This document shows, in pieces, positions 44,349-52,529 of a stretch of DNA of 64,000 nucleotides. How positions within the stretch are numbered: position 1 is the stretch's first letter; every line of letters begins with the position of its first letter. Source of the stretch: Fibrobacter sp. UBA4297 (lineage in GTDB: Bacteria > Fibrobacterota > Fibrobacteria > Fibrobacterales > Fibrobacteraceae). Below the pieces are notes generated by a model. It worked only from the letters and a program-made list of their open reading frames with translations. It was not told the origin of the DNA and did no database searches. Both the position numbers and the translations under genes were made by a program. Where the stretch lies: positions 1 to 64,000 of the forward strand of contig NZ_DGUZ01000023.1 in NCBI RefSeq assembly GCF_002394865.1. Direction: 5' to 3'.

Positions 44349-45179
44349 CTAGTCTTTATTAGCACTCTTTTTGGTCATCGGGAAGAACTGCACATTCAGA
44401 CGGTAGACCTCATCTGTTGCAGTTTCACTTGTCGCAATCGCAATGATGTCTTTGCGAAATTCGGCAATTCTCTGCACGATTTTTTCGTACGCTTCGCGAG
44501 TGATTCCAAGCGTAAGGCCCGAGAAATGACGTTCGTCCTGCGGGACGTTTTCAATGGCGTCGAGCGCGAACTCGCCCATTTGGCGGTGCAATCCGCGAAC
44601 GGCAAGCGGAGTAAATTCCATCGGGCCAGTGGTCACGACTTTATCGGTTTGAGCGTAGTTCCCATCTTTATCTTTTTGGAGCAAATTCGCCTTGACCAGG
44701 AAACTCAGCGATTCAGAGACTTCGGCAGCGGAAACTTCGGGGCGGCAGGCATGCGCCATCGCCAAAGGCTTTGCGCCAGGCATGGCCGGGGCAAGTTCAC
44801 GGAGCACCGGATTTTTCCAGTCCTCAAAAAAGCGGAAGGATTCGCCATCGACAATTTTTGCCTTGCGGGATTCCGCGAGCGAGACCATTTTGCTGAATGC
44901 CGCGCGTTTTTCGTCATCGTTCTTTGCGTGGTCAAACTTGACCATTTCTACAAAGAACTCGCGTTCGTAATCGGCGAGACACATCGCCTGCGCGGTGCGA
45001 ACCGCAGCTTCGGCGCTCAAGTTAAAGCGGCCCTCGCTCACGTATTTAAGGTAGACCGGCGAAGAGAAACCCGCCGTTTTAGCAAACTCCTGCCAAGAAA
45101 ACGCAGTCTTCGCCTTTCGATCGGCGTAGTAATCTGCGATATACTGGCGGTAGTCCGTATATTCAAGTATATCTTTCAT
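44349..45179 (-). CDS. TIGR02147-family putative regulator (module 2)
   Basis: A 276-residue paralogue of the module 1 regulator, same layout: MKDILEYTDYRQYIADYYADRKAKTAFSWQEFAKTAGFSSPVYLKYVSEGRFNLS (N-terminal HTH-like), PVLRELAPAMPGAKPLAMAHACRPEVSAAEVSESLSFL and RHFSGLTLGIT, ending KKSANKD. ATG at 45179 is preceded by a perfect AGGAGG. It heads the operon with one FISUMP gene. Residue-level identity to the other two copies is high throughout, including the C-terminal NVQFFP segment, so the modules arose by duplication. Confidence 0.88.
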   Translation of the reverse strand: MKDILEYTDYRQYIADYYADRKAKTAFSWQEFAKTAGFSSPVYLKYVSEGRFNLSAEAAVRTAQAMCLADYEREFFVEMVKFDHAKNDDEKRAAFSKMVSLAESRKAKIVDGESFRFFEDWKNPVLRELAPAMPGAKPLAMAHACRPEVSAAEVSESLSFLVKANLLQKDKDGNYAQTDKVVTTGPMEFTPLAVRGLHRQMGEFALDAIENVPQDERHFSGLTLGITREAYEKIVQRIAEFRKDIIAIATSETATDEVYRLNVQFFPMTKKSANKD

Positions 45180-45229
45180 TTTTCCTCCTAACAAACAATC
45201 TCTTTGTCGGATCATTTGTTGTTAATCTA

Positions 45230-45258
45230 AATATAGCTCATAAATTTCCAAAAATCAA
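45230..45258 (-). promoter_or_regulatory. Conserved promoter of module 2
   Basis: Minus-strand TTGATT, 17 bases, TATATT, preceded by AAAACTA as in module 1. It is in the divergent gap shared with the GSCFA gene. Confidence 0.8.
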
Positions 45259-45368
45259 TAGTTTTACAATATATTTTATTGATTTTTACAATAATTTTGA
45301 AGATTTTAAGTACGATTACAAAAATCACAGAATTTTACAATATAAAGAATATTATAGAAATAACCTAC

Positions 45369-45374
45369 TATATT
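45369..45374 (+). promoter_or_regulatory. Candidate -10 box of the GSCFA gene
   Basis: TATATT ends six bases before the ATG at 45381; no SD is present, so transcription may start at the ATG. A second AT-rich box (TATAAAGAAT near 45343) could give a short leader instead. Confidence 0.35.
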
Positions 45375-45380
45375 TACTTC

Positions 45381-46454
45381 ATGGACTTTTTCACGAAAAT
45401 CAATATTCCGGCTGCCGGTTGGCAGATTGACTACAATTCTAGGCTCGCATTTTTCGGATCGTGCTTTGCAGACAATATTTCGGCGCAGTTTGCATCGCGG
45501 AAATTCAACGTTTTGGCAAATCCGTTCGGAACGGTTTACAACCCGCTCTCAGCGGCAATGCAGATTAAAGCCATTGCGAACGGGAAAATTTTTGGAGAAG
45601 CGGACGTTTTTCAGGATACACGATTAGGCGTTTCGGAAAACGGCAATGAGATTCGCGGCCCCTGGCACTGCTGGAACGCACACGGTTCACTTTCGGCAGC
45701 AACTCGTGAAGAATGTATTGCAAAATTGAACGCAGCCACACAAGAAGCTCGAGAGTTTTTGCAGAAAGCCGACGTCGTGTTTATCACGCTCGGAACTGCG
45801 TTTGTGTACTTTTTGAGAGGAAACGGGGTTGCCGTTTCGAATTGTCATCGGCAAAATCCAAACATGTTCATCCGGAAAATGATTTCCGTGGATCATGCAG
45901 CTGAAGCGTTGAAAAGCATTGTGCACGATTTGCTGAAAATAAAAAATGACTGGATTGCTTCGTCCTCGGTTCGCAATGATGAAACGGGCAAGGACCGCAA
46001 GTTTCACATCGTCTTTACAGTTTCGCCACTACGGCATTTGAGCGATGGCGCACACGAAAATACGCTTTCAAAAGCGACATTGCAGTTAGCGATCAATAAA
46101 GTAATTCAAGAGATTGCTTCGCCTTCGGCTCGCAATGACGTGGGAGCCGAGACCATCAGTTATTTCCCGAGTTACGAGATTGTGATGGACGAACTGCGCG
46201 ACTACCGCTTTTACGATGATGACATGATTCATTTGTCTAAGACGGCAGAAGGTTACATTTTCGAGCGAATGGCAGAAACGTATTGCAGCGAAAAAACGCG
46301 CGAAGATATCCGCAAGGTGGAAAAGTTCATGAAAATGGCGAACCACAGAATTCAAGACGAGAGTTTAACAGCCACCGCGGAATTTTTGAAAAAGCAACAC
46401 ACCGAAGCGGGAAAGCTCGAAAGTCAAATTGCGGGACTTGAGTTAAACGTGTAG
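45381..46454 (+). CDS. GSCFA-domain protein
   Basis: A 357-residue protein. The N-terminal IDYNSRLAFFGSCFADNISAQFASRKF contains the naming GSCF[AV] motif, followed by NPFGTVYNPLSA, VVFITLGTAFVYF, NCHRQNP and VSPLRHLSDGAHENT, conserved in this family, which resembles SGNH/GDSL-type hydrolases. It is common in Bacteroidetes and Fibrobacter; no function is established. It is the only plus-strand gene in the FISUMP region, sitting between modules 2 and 3, and has no signal peptide. The ATG at 45381 matches the family start. Confidence 0.88.
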   Translation: MDFFTKINIPAAGWQIDYNSRLAFFGSCFADNISAQFASRKFNVLANPFGTVYNPLSAAMQIKAIANGKIFGEADVFQDTRLGVSENGNEIRGPWHCWNAHGSLSAATREECIAKLNAATQEAREFLQKADVVFITLGTAFVYFLRGNGVAVSNCHRQNPNMFIRKMISVDHAAEALKSIVHDLLKIKNDWIASSSVRNDETGKDRKFHIVFTVSPLRHLSDGAHENTLSKATLQLAINKVIQEIASPSARNDVGAETISYFPSYEIVMDELRDYRFYDDDMIHLSKTAEGYIFERMAETYCSEKTREDIRKVEKFMKMANHRIQDESLTATAEFLKKQHTEAGKLESQIAGLELNV

Positions 46455-46488
46455 AAGGAGATTCCCCGTCGGAGCGGGGAATGACGAT
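46455..46488 (+). repeat. REP-like palindrome
   Basis: AAGGAGATTCCCCG-TCGGAG-CGGGGAATGACG, beginning at the GSCFA stop codon. Confidence 0.8.
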
Positions 46489-46510
46489 TCAGACAATTCA
46501 TGGGTCATAT

Positions 46511-46540
46511 CGATCCCGGAACGGAGTCCGGGATGATAAT
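46511..46540 (+). repeat. REP-like palindrome (CCGGA/TCCGG type)
   Basis: GATCCCGGAACGGAGTCCGGGATGATAATG, 22 bases beyond the previous copy; a different stem sequence in the same frame. Confidence 0.7.
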
Positions 46541-46547
46541 GTAATAC

Positions 46548-46573
46548 GAAAAGAAGGCGGGCCGCAGCCCGTC
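46548..46573 (-). terminator. Terminator of FISUMP module 3
   Basis: Minus-strand GACGGGC-TGCG-GCCCGCC followed by TTCTTTTCG; same flank as module 2. Lies between convergent genes. Confidence 0.8.
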
Positions 46574-46616
46574 TTCCCTTTCCTCCTAACAGTATTTCCG
46601 TTAAGTTTTCATTGGT

Positions 46617-48566
46617 TTAGTTTTTGATGCAGCGGACTGCGAACAAGTCAGAGTTAAAAAAGTTGAATCGGACTTTCTTACGGGATGTAGTAGCCAAAAG
46701 AGGAGTTTGCTCGCTCTTGCCAACTCGGACAAAACTACCATCTTGATCCAGAACCGAGGCAAATTCATAGTAACCATATGTTATCACCTTCGGCCTAGGA
46801 ACTCCCGAACCATAGGATTCCACAACTTTTCCTTCAATATTCCCAAAGCCACTCGCATCAGCGTCCTTTAACAAGACTCCTTGACTTGCCATGTTTTCAA
46901 TCAAGAGATCCCAATCAGCTTTATTGGGGATTCGCCATCCATCTGGGCACACGCCCTGATAAGTTGCAAGTTCCGATTCAGGGATAACACTCGAACTATC
47001 AAAATAGATTCCATATCCATATTTATGGTTGCAATAATCCCACAACGTTTCAGCAGTATCTAATTCATAACATTCACCCGCTTCAGTTCTAATAAAGCAA
47101 TATTCAATCCTATTACTTTCATCTTCATACGCACGCAAATCAAACTCAACCGTCAAGCACCGATCTTCAACAGACTCCGTTTTTAGTACCATGTCCTTAC
47201 CCAACACACGGTCGTAAACATCGGCATTCAACTTAAGAAAAGATTCATCAATATTCATAAACGCAGTCCACTTGTAAAAACGGCCCAGTTTTTCACATGA
47301 CGGATCGTATTCCCAGCAATTCGTTTTTCCAAGCAAATTCTTTTTCAAGGTACTATCAACACTTGAAGACACCGTATCCGCAAAATTCAGATTTTCGGCC
47401 ATCCACGTTTGCGTGACATCACCCCAGTTATACGTAACGGTCTTATATGTTTTTCCATCGCGATTGTCCACCATCGTTCCACTTGTGTATGAAGCCTTTT
47501 TGGAATCAACCACCCATTTTTTTGACCGGCAGGTGACTGCGAACTTGGGCAATTCATAAAATTCACGAATCGCAATAGTATCTACATCGTTTTCACGCAA
47601 TTCCGTACATTGTCCCAATCCAACCTTATGAGCCAAATAGCCAACCTCATATTCGAACAACTTTATTGTATTCAAATAATATTGCTGCATTTCTTCTGAC
47701 GCAGAGAATCGCGACAAAGGCGCAAAGTAAACTTCTTTATAGATCCAGATAAAATTATAACCCAATAATTCATTTTTTATTTCATCTCCACCTCCACGTC
47801 CCAAATCGTCAAGTTCAGAAATTTCCAAGTACAATGCCATAACATAATTCAATTCTTCATTTTCCAGGTCTTCAAAGCTTCCAAGATCTTCGTAAATGCC
47901 CATGTTTTCAAGAATGTCCTGTTCAGCCTTTTTGCTGGCCTCCGCAAACGACATTCCTTCGGCAAAGTACGCCCGCACTAGCGGGACCTTTTTATTGGAC
48001 AACGTATTGACGCTTATCTTCTTATACTTTTTCAAGTCAACAATAGCGCTCCTCAAAACCGGATATTTTTGCGATCCATATACACTCATTGCTCCTGTTG
48101 AATCAAATTTCGTAGGAAGATCGGTCGTAAAGCCCCACGCACCAGCACGCTCAAGACAATTATTGGTGATGCAGGAATCAAGCGTTTCAATCAATACATA
48201 CGGGCTATTCAAGGTAAGGTTTTCGAACGAAAAACGACCATCATCATTATCAATCGTATCGACAAACGTACGACCTGTGGCCGCAAGAGATGACGAATTC
48301 AGTTCGTAAACAGTCACAACGGTTCCTTTCGCAGCATACAGGGAACCTTCATCATTTTGGATATTTGCCGAGCTATTGCCTTCCTTCGCAAGCAACTTGG
48401 GATATACATCGCCCACGCGTCCAGACAAGGCATAAACGCCTGTTTCTTCAACGGTGCCACCGGCAACACCGTTTCCTGAATTCGTTTCCGAGCACGCTGC
48501 GAACATAAAGGCGAGCAGCATCGCCATTTTGCAGACAAACTGTCCGCTAATTTTTGAATAATTCAT
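46617..48566 (-). CDS. Large FISUMP-domain lipoprotein (module 3)
   Basis: A 649-residue lipoprotein (lipobox FAAC). After GGTVEETGVYALSGRVGDVYPKL it repeats the module 2 architecture: VVTVYELNSSSLAATGRTFVDTIDNDDG, SPYVLIETLDSC, KISVNTLSNKKVPLVRAYFAEGMSFAEASKKAEQDILENMGIYED, CTELRENDVD..CRSKKWVV, then the FISUMP domain (TMVDNRDGKTYKTVTYNWGD, TWMAENLNF, CPDGWRIPNKADWDLLI, VRCIKN). An extra acidic, cysteine-containing stretch (about 440-545) is not shared. The closest paralogue is the module 2 protein. SD GAGGAGGAAACC. Confidence 0.9.
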   Translation of the reverse strand: MNYSKISGQFVCKMAMLLAFMFAACSETNSGNGVAGGTVEETGVYALSGRVGDVYPKLLAKEGNSSANIQNDEGSLYAAKGTVVTVYELNSSSLAATGRTFVDTIDNDDGRFSFENLTLNSPYVLIETLDSCITNNCLERAGAWGFTTDLPTKFDSTGAMSVYGSQKYPVLRSAIVDLKKYKKISVNTLSNKKVPLVRAYFAEGMSFAEASKKAEQDILENMGIYEDLGSFEDLENEELNYVMALYLEISELDDLGRGGGDEIKNELLGYNFIWIYKEVYFAPLSRFSASEEMQQYYLNTIKLFEYEVGYLAHKVGLGQCTELRENDVDTIAIREFYELPKFAVTCRSKKWVVDSKKASYTSGTMVDNRDGKTYKTVTYNWGDVTQTWMAENLNFADTVSSSVDSTLKKNLLGKTNCWEYDPSCEKLGRFYKWTAFMNIDESFLKLNADVYDRVLGKDMVLKTESVEDRCLTVEFDLRAYEDESNRIEYCFIRTEAGECYELDTAETLWDYCNHKYGYGIYFDSSSVIPESELATYQGVCPDGWRIPNKADWDLLIENMASQGVLLKDADASGFGNIEGKVVESYGSGVPRPKVITYGYYEFASVLDQDGSFVRVGKSEQTPLLATTSRKKVRFNFFNSDLFAVRCIKN

Positions 48567-48580
48567 GGTTTCCTCCTCGT

Positions 48581-49411
48581 TTATTTTTTCAAATCTTGTT
48601 TCTGTGTCAGCGGGAAAAGCTGCATATTCAGACGATAGACTTCGTCTGTGGCCGCATTTTTCCGAGCAATGGCAATGACTCTTTTACGGCAATCGGCAAT
48701 TTCTTGCACGATTTCGTCGTAGCCATCTTTGGTGATGCCGAATGTGACACCGGAGAAATTTCGTTTATCCTGAGCCACACCCTCGATTGCTTCAAGCGCA
48801 AGCTCTCCCATTTGGCGGTGCATTGTACGGACGGCCAACGGAGTCACTTCCATGCGGCCCGTCGTCAAGGATTTATTTGTTTGTACATAATTACCTTCGT
48901 CGTTCTTTTCAAGGAAACCTCCCTTGACCAAAAAATTCAGCACATCGCTGACTTCGGCGGCGGTAATTTCTGGGCGGCAGGCATGGGCAAGCGCAAGCGG
49001 CTTTGCACCAGGCATTGATGGCGCAAGTTCACGGATGACCGGATTTTTCCAGTTTTCGAAAAAGCGGAACGAATCGCCTTCCAAGATTTTAGCCTTGTGG
49101 GAGTCTGCAATTGCAAGCATCTTGTTGAATGCAGCCTTCTTCTCGGCATCCGTTTTGGCGTGGTCGAACTTGACCATTTCGGTGAAATATTCGCGTTCGT
49201 AATCGACCAAGCGCATAGCATCTGCCACACGGGCGGTCGCCGAATCGCTCAAGTTAAAGCGGCCTTCACTCACGTATTTCAGATAAACACGCGAAGAGAA
49301 TCCAGCTTCGTTTGCGAACTCTTGCCAAGTAAACGCGGATTTCGCCTTTTTATCGGCGTAATAATCCGCAATATACTGGCGATAGCTCGTATATTCTAGT
49401 ATTTCTTTCAT
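48581..49411 (-). CDS. TIGR02147-family putative regulator (module 3)
   Basis: A 276-residue third copy: MKEILEYTSYRQYIADYYADKKAKSAFTWQEFANEAGFSSRVYLKYVSEGRFNLSDSATARVADAMRL (HTH-like), PVIRELAPSMPGAKPLALAHACRPEITAAEVSDVLNFL, LALEAIEGVAQDKRNFSGVTFGIT, ending TQKQDLKK. ATG preceded by AAGGAGG. Fourteen bases before the FISUMP gene. Like the others it has no signal peptide or membrane segment, fitting a cytoplasmic DNA-binding role (inference from the HTH-like segment). Confidence 0.88.
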   Translation of the reverse strand: MKEILEYTSYRQYIADYYADKKAKSAFTWQEFANEAGFSSRVYLKYVSEGRFNLSDSATARVADAMRLVDYEREYFTEMVKFDHAKTDAEKKAAFNKMLAIADSHKAKILEGDSFRFFENWKNPVIRELAPSMPGAKPLALAHACRPEITAAEVSDVLNFLVKGGFLEKNDEGNYVQTNKSLTTGRMEVTPLAVRTMHRQMGELALEAIEGVAQDKRNFSGVTFGITKDGYDEIVQEIADCRKRVIAIARKNAATDEVYRLNMQLFPLTQKQDLKK

Positions 49412-49501
49412 TTTTCCTCCTTACGACAATCCCTAAATTTTTTCAGGGTCCGTAAAAACAAACGAATTGCGGCTCTTTTGTCCGTTTCGTTCTTGAAATC
49501 A

Positions 49502-49530
49502 AATATACAACATAAATTTTAAAATTGCAA
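49502..49530 (-). promoter_or_regulatory. Conserved promoter of module 3
   Basis: Minus-strand TTGCAA, 17 bases, TATATT. The leader is longer (about 85 bases) than in modules 1 and 2. The remaining 351-base gap has AT-rich DNA with repeated ATTTTA and two REP-like palindromes; no gene. Confidence 0.75.
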
Positions 49531-49651
49531 TAGATTTACAACACAAAATGTTTATTTTTACAAATTTTTAAAAGATTTTAGAAAATATTATAAAATTTTA
49601 AGCATTTTCCACAACACAAATGTATTGTAGAAATGTTTTATTGATATAGAA

Positions 49652-49686
49652 AATGCCGACCCCGGAATAAATCCGGGGTGACAATG
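49652..49686 (+). repeat. REP-like palindrome (CCCCGGA/TCCGGGG type)
   Basis: ATGCCGACCCCGGA-ATAAA-TCCGGGGTGACAATG. Confidence 0.75.
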
Positions 49687-49689
49687 TAA

Positions 49690-49722
49690 AGGGAGATGCC
49701 CGCTCGGAGGCGGGCTTGACAA
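49690..49722 (+). repeat. REP-like palindrome
   Basis: GGGAGATGCCCGC-TCGGAG-GCGGGCTTGACAAG, next to the previous copy and 3' of the helicase gene. Confidence 0.8.
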
Positions 49723-49762
49723 GATAACGAGATGCGCGGGTATTGCGCCCGCGAGCGAGATT

Positions 49763-51223
49763 TTACTGTTGCTGGGATTGCGATTCGCGCATGCGGCGGC
49801 GAGCGCGGGAACCCGGGCGATTACGACGATGACGGCGACCGCCGTTCTGCGGATTCGGGGTGTTGTCAGCCGGAATGTTTTGCGCGTTCACGTTCTGGGC
49901 AGGATTGCGAGAAATCTGCTCGGAATTGTGCGGTGCATTGTTAGAATTCTGCTTTCCGTGATTTCCTTTGCGATTGCCGCGATTATTGCGAGTTTCCGCA
50001 GCGCGAGTCTCAGCTTCTTCGCGCGATATGCGACCGCGAGAATTGCGCATCAAACTTTCGGCGGTCTCCTTTTGCGGAGGCGGCAGCTTTTCGTAAATGC
50101 TCTGATCGCCTTCCGGGATTTTCACACGCGTAAGCTTTTCAATTCCACGCAAATCGGATTCTTCATCCGGAGAGCAGAACGAAATGGCAACGCCTTCCTT
50201 CCCTGCACGGGCCGTACGGCCAATGCGATGCACAAACGTTTCATGTTCATTCGGCAAGTCGTAATTGAACACATGGCTCACATCATCCACGTCAATGCCA
50301 CGCGCTGCAATATCTGTTGCCACAAGCACTCGAATTTGTTCACACTTGAAATTTCCGAGAGCTTCTTGACGGCGGTTCTGGCTCTTGTTCCCGTGAATAG
50401 CGGCACACTTGATGCCCGCCTTTTCAAGCACGCGCACAATTTTATCTGCACCATGCTTTGTACGACAGAAGACTAGCACCTTTTTCATTTCAGGGTGTTC
50501 CGCCAAGAGTTCCTTGAGGAGAGCCCCCTTGCGGCGCTTGTCAATGCGGTAAAGCTCCTGACGGATACGTTCAATCGGAGTGCTCTGCGGAGCAACTTCA
50601 ACACGCACGGGATTCGGGCGCAAAATCGTCGCGGCAAGTTTCGAAATTTCTTCCGGCATCGTAGCACTAAAGAACAAATTCTGTCGGTCTTGCGGGAGCA
50701 TCGCGACGACTTTGCGGATATCATGGATAAAGCCCATATCGAGCATGCGGTCAGCTTCGTCAAGCACAAAGAATTCAAGCTTCTTGAGCGACACGGCTTT
50801 TTGTCCAATCAAATCCAACAAACGTCCTGGGGTAGCGACAAGCACATCGACACCGCGAATAAGCTTTTGCTTTTGCGGATTGTCGTTCACGCCACCAAAA
50901 ATGCACGCCGTCGAAATCGCCGTGAACTGCGCATAATCCTTGAAGCAGTCTTCCACCTGGATGGCAAGCTCACGTGTCGGCAACAAAATCAAAGCACGAC
51001 AAGTTTTGGGAGAACGGAACTTCCCGGAATCCAAAAGTCGCTGCAAAATCGGGAGAGCAAAAGCAGCCGTCTTGCCGGTTCCCGTCTGGGCAATTCCCAA
51101 GAGATCCTTGCCTTCGAGAAGGCTCGGGATGGAACGTTCTTGAATCGGGGTCGGGGTTTCGTAACCAACAGCGCGGACGGCCCGCTGCAACGGATTTGCC
51201 AAAGGAAGTTCTTCAAATTTCAT
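49763..51223 (-). CDS. DEAD-box RNA helicase (RhlE-like)
   Basis: A 486-residue helicase: Q motif YETPTPIQERSIP, Walker A AQTGTGKT, PTRELA, TPGRLLD, VLDEADRMLDMGF, FSATMP, and motif VI HRIGRTARAGKEG. The tail (about 385-486) is basic and Asn/Arg-rich (NNRGNRKGNHGKQN, RRHRRNRPGSRARRRMR), suited to RNA binding. Probably unwinds structured rRNA or mRNA. The ATG at 51223 begins the family N-terminus MKFEELPL; three codons upstream exist to a TTG. No SD is present and a perfect TATCTTTG box ends six bases before the ATG, so a leaderless message is possible. Confidence 0.95.
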   Translation of the reverse strand: MKFEELPLANPLQRAVRAVGYETPTPIQERSIPSLLEGKDLLGIAQTGTGKTAAFALPILQRLLDSGKFRSPKTCRALILLPTRELAIQVEDCFKDYAQFTAISTACIFGGVNDNPQKQKLIRGVDVLVATPGRLLDLIGQKAVSLKKLEFFVLDEADRMLDMGFIHDIRKVVAMLPQDRQNLFFSATMPEEISKLAATILRPNPVRVEVAPQSTPIERIRQELYRIDKRRKGALLKELLAEHPEMKKVLVFCRTKHGADKIVRVLEKAGIKCAAIHGNKSQNRRQEALGNFKCEQIRVLVATDIAARGIDVDDVSHVFNYDLPNEHETFVHRIGRTARAGKEGVAISFCSPDEESDLRGIEKLTRVKIPEGDQSIYEKLPPPQKETAESLMRNSRGRISREEAETRAAETRNNRGNRKGNHGKQNSNNAPHNSEQISRNPAQNVNAQNIPADNTPNPQNGGRRHRRNRPGSRARRRMRESQSQQQ

Positions 51224-51229
51224 ACTGCG

Positions 51230-51237
51230 CAAAGATA
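51230..51237 (-). promoter_or_regulatory. FCB-type -7 box TATCTTTG at the helicase gene
   Basis: Perfect TAnnTTTG on the minus strand, six bases before the ATG; directly after the terminator of the preceding GGDEF gene. Confidence 0.5.
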
Positions 51238-51238
51238 G

Positions 51239-51262
51239 AAAAAGAGAGGCTCACGCCTCTCG
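51239..51262 (-). terminator. Terminator of the GGDEF gene
   Basis: Minus-strand GAGAGGC-GTGA-GCCTCTC followed by TTTTTC. Confidence 0.8.
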
Positions 51263-51267
51263 AAAGG

Positions 51268-52425
51268 TCAACGCTTACGGCGATTCATTTCGGCATGCGC
51301 GGCATAGAACGCTTCTTTATCCTCGTACATGCGCTCATCAACAGCGTTAATAAAGGCATCTGCACTTTCGTTCTTCATGTCGAACTTGTGGAATCCAACG
51401 GAAATAAAAAGTTTGTAAGGTTTGTCCGTTTCTTTATTGAATTTATCAAAAGAGTGGCGAATTCGAGCAAGGCAATTTTCTATCGCAACGTCATCTTGAG
51501 TATTCAACAAAATAATAAATTCATCGCCCGCATAGCGAACTACGCTACCTGCGTTACCCACCGCCGATTTCAGGATTCGGGCCGTTATCACCAACGCATC
51601 GTCACCCACCGCATGGCCTAATTCATCGTTGATACGCTTGAACCCATTCAAGTCAATCATGATACCCGTAATGTTCAACTTCGTCCGGTCCGTAAGTTTG
51701 TCCAACAGGTAATTCAAATAGGAACGGTTAAAAAGACCTGTCAGTTGGTCATGGTAAATCATTTCGTTCTGGAGGCTCGCAAGCACGCCCGCAATCGAGA
51801 CGGCTATACTTGTCGGAATCACAGAAATGCCATAATAAAGCGACTGCACCACGCCACCGATGAGAATCGGCGCGAGATAAACCCAAATCGGGAAAAACTT
51901 GAGAATGCCGCCTTTTGCCTTCGCCCTAAAGTAAACAACAAGGCTATAAACGACAAACAGGTAATCCACCACCAAAAAGAAGGCGTACAGATTAGTTCTC
52001 GAATAAAGGTTGTTCTCGTCGATAGAAAATACAATCGGCGTAAAGAGATTTATCAAGAGCAAAGTAATGCCCACAGCGACAATTGAGTCGAGCACAATTC
52101 TAGAACGGCGCGGAATTCCTCCATTCAAATGATAAGACAGGAAGCGTACCCAGAAAAAGCTCGCAAGCATATTCGCCGCAAAAAGCCAAGAGCTCGTCAC
52201 GTAGACCGAAATCTTGGGGAGAATTCCCGGCACGCCCTTCATCGTATAGGAAATCGGATCCGCGATGCAACTCGTCAACGACAAAAACATCATCATCAAC
52301 AAATTCTTGTCAGCACGGCTTCGCGTCTGGAATCGCCACAAATTACATACAATCATAACCGCAATCAGGACTATACCGATTACGTTAGTAACATAAATGC
52401 TTTCTAGATTAAATAACGGCTCCAT
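51268..52425 (-). CDS. Membrane GGDEF protein (probable diguanylate cyclase)
   Basis: A 385-residue protein with about seven N-terminal transmembrane helices (residues 10-220) and a GGDEF domain: DQLTGLFNRSYLNYLLD, GIMIDLNGFKRINDELGHAVGDDAL and the active-site loop YAGDEF, an accepted variant of GGDEF. No RxxD inhibitory site is obvious. It would make c-di-GMP from GTP in response to a membrane signal. In contrast to the degenerate GGDEF protein at 23103 this one keeps its catalytic residues; both share the 7-helix N-terminal plan. A perfect 23-base palindrome precedes the gene. Confidence 0.9.
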   Translation of the reverse strand: MEPLFNLESIYVTNVIGIVLIAVMIVCNLWRFQTRSRADKNLLMMMFLSLTSCIADPISYTMKGVPGILPKISVYVTSSWLFAANMLASFFWVRFLSYHLNGGIPRRSRIVLDSIVAVGITLLLINLFTPIVFSIDENNLYSRTNLYAFFLVVDYLFVVYSLVVYFRAKAKGGILKFFPIWVYLAPILIGGVVQSLYYGISVIPTSIAVSIAGVLASLQNEMIYHDQLTGLFNRSYLNYLLDKLTDRTKLNITGIMIDLNGFKRINDELGHAVGDDALVITARILKSAVGNAGSVVRYAGDEFIILLNTQDDVAIENCLARIRHSFDKFNKETDKPYKLFISVGFHKFDMKNESADAFINAVDERMYEDKEAFYAAHAEMNRRKR

Positions 52426-52440
52426 ATTTCCAACCTGCTC

Positions 52441-52463
52441 CCTAATTATACATTATAATTAGG
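52441..52463. promoter_or_regulatory. Perfect 10-3-10 palindrome at the GGDEF gene promoter
   Basis: CCTAATTATA, CAT, TATAATTAGG. The palindrome contains TATAAT-like -10 sequences and ends about 15 bases before the start codon, so a bound dimer would block transcription (inference). Confidence 0.55.
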
Positions 52464-52529
52464 CAATCTTGGCAATAAGGGTTCCGCAGAAAAACGCTTT
52501 TTGCAACAAAAAAAAGAAGTTTCAAGAAA

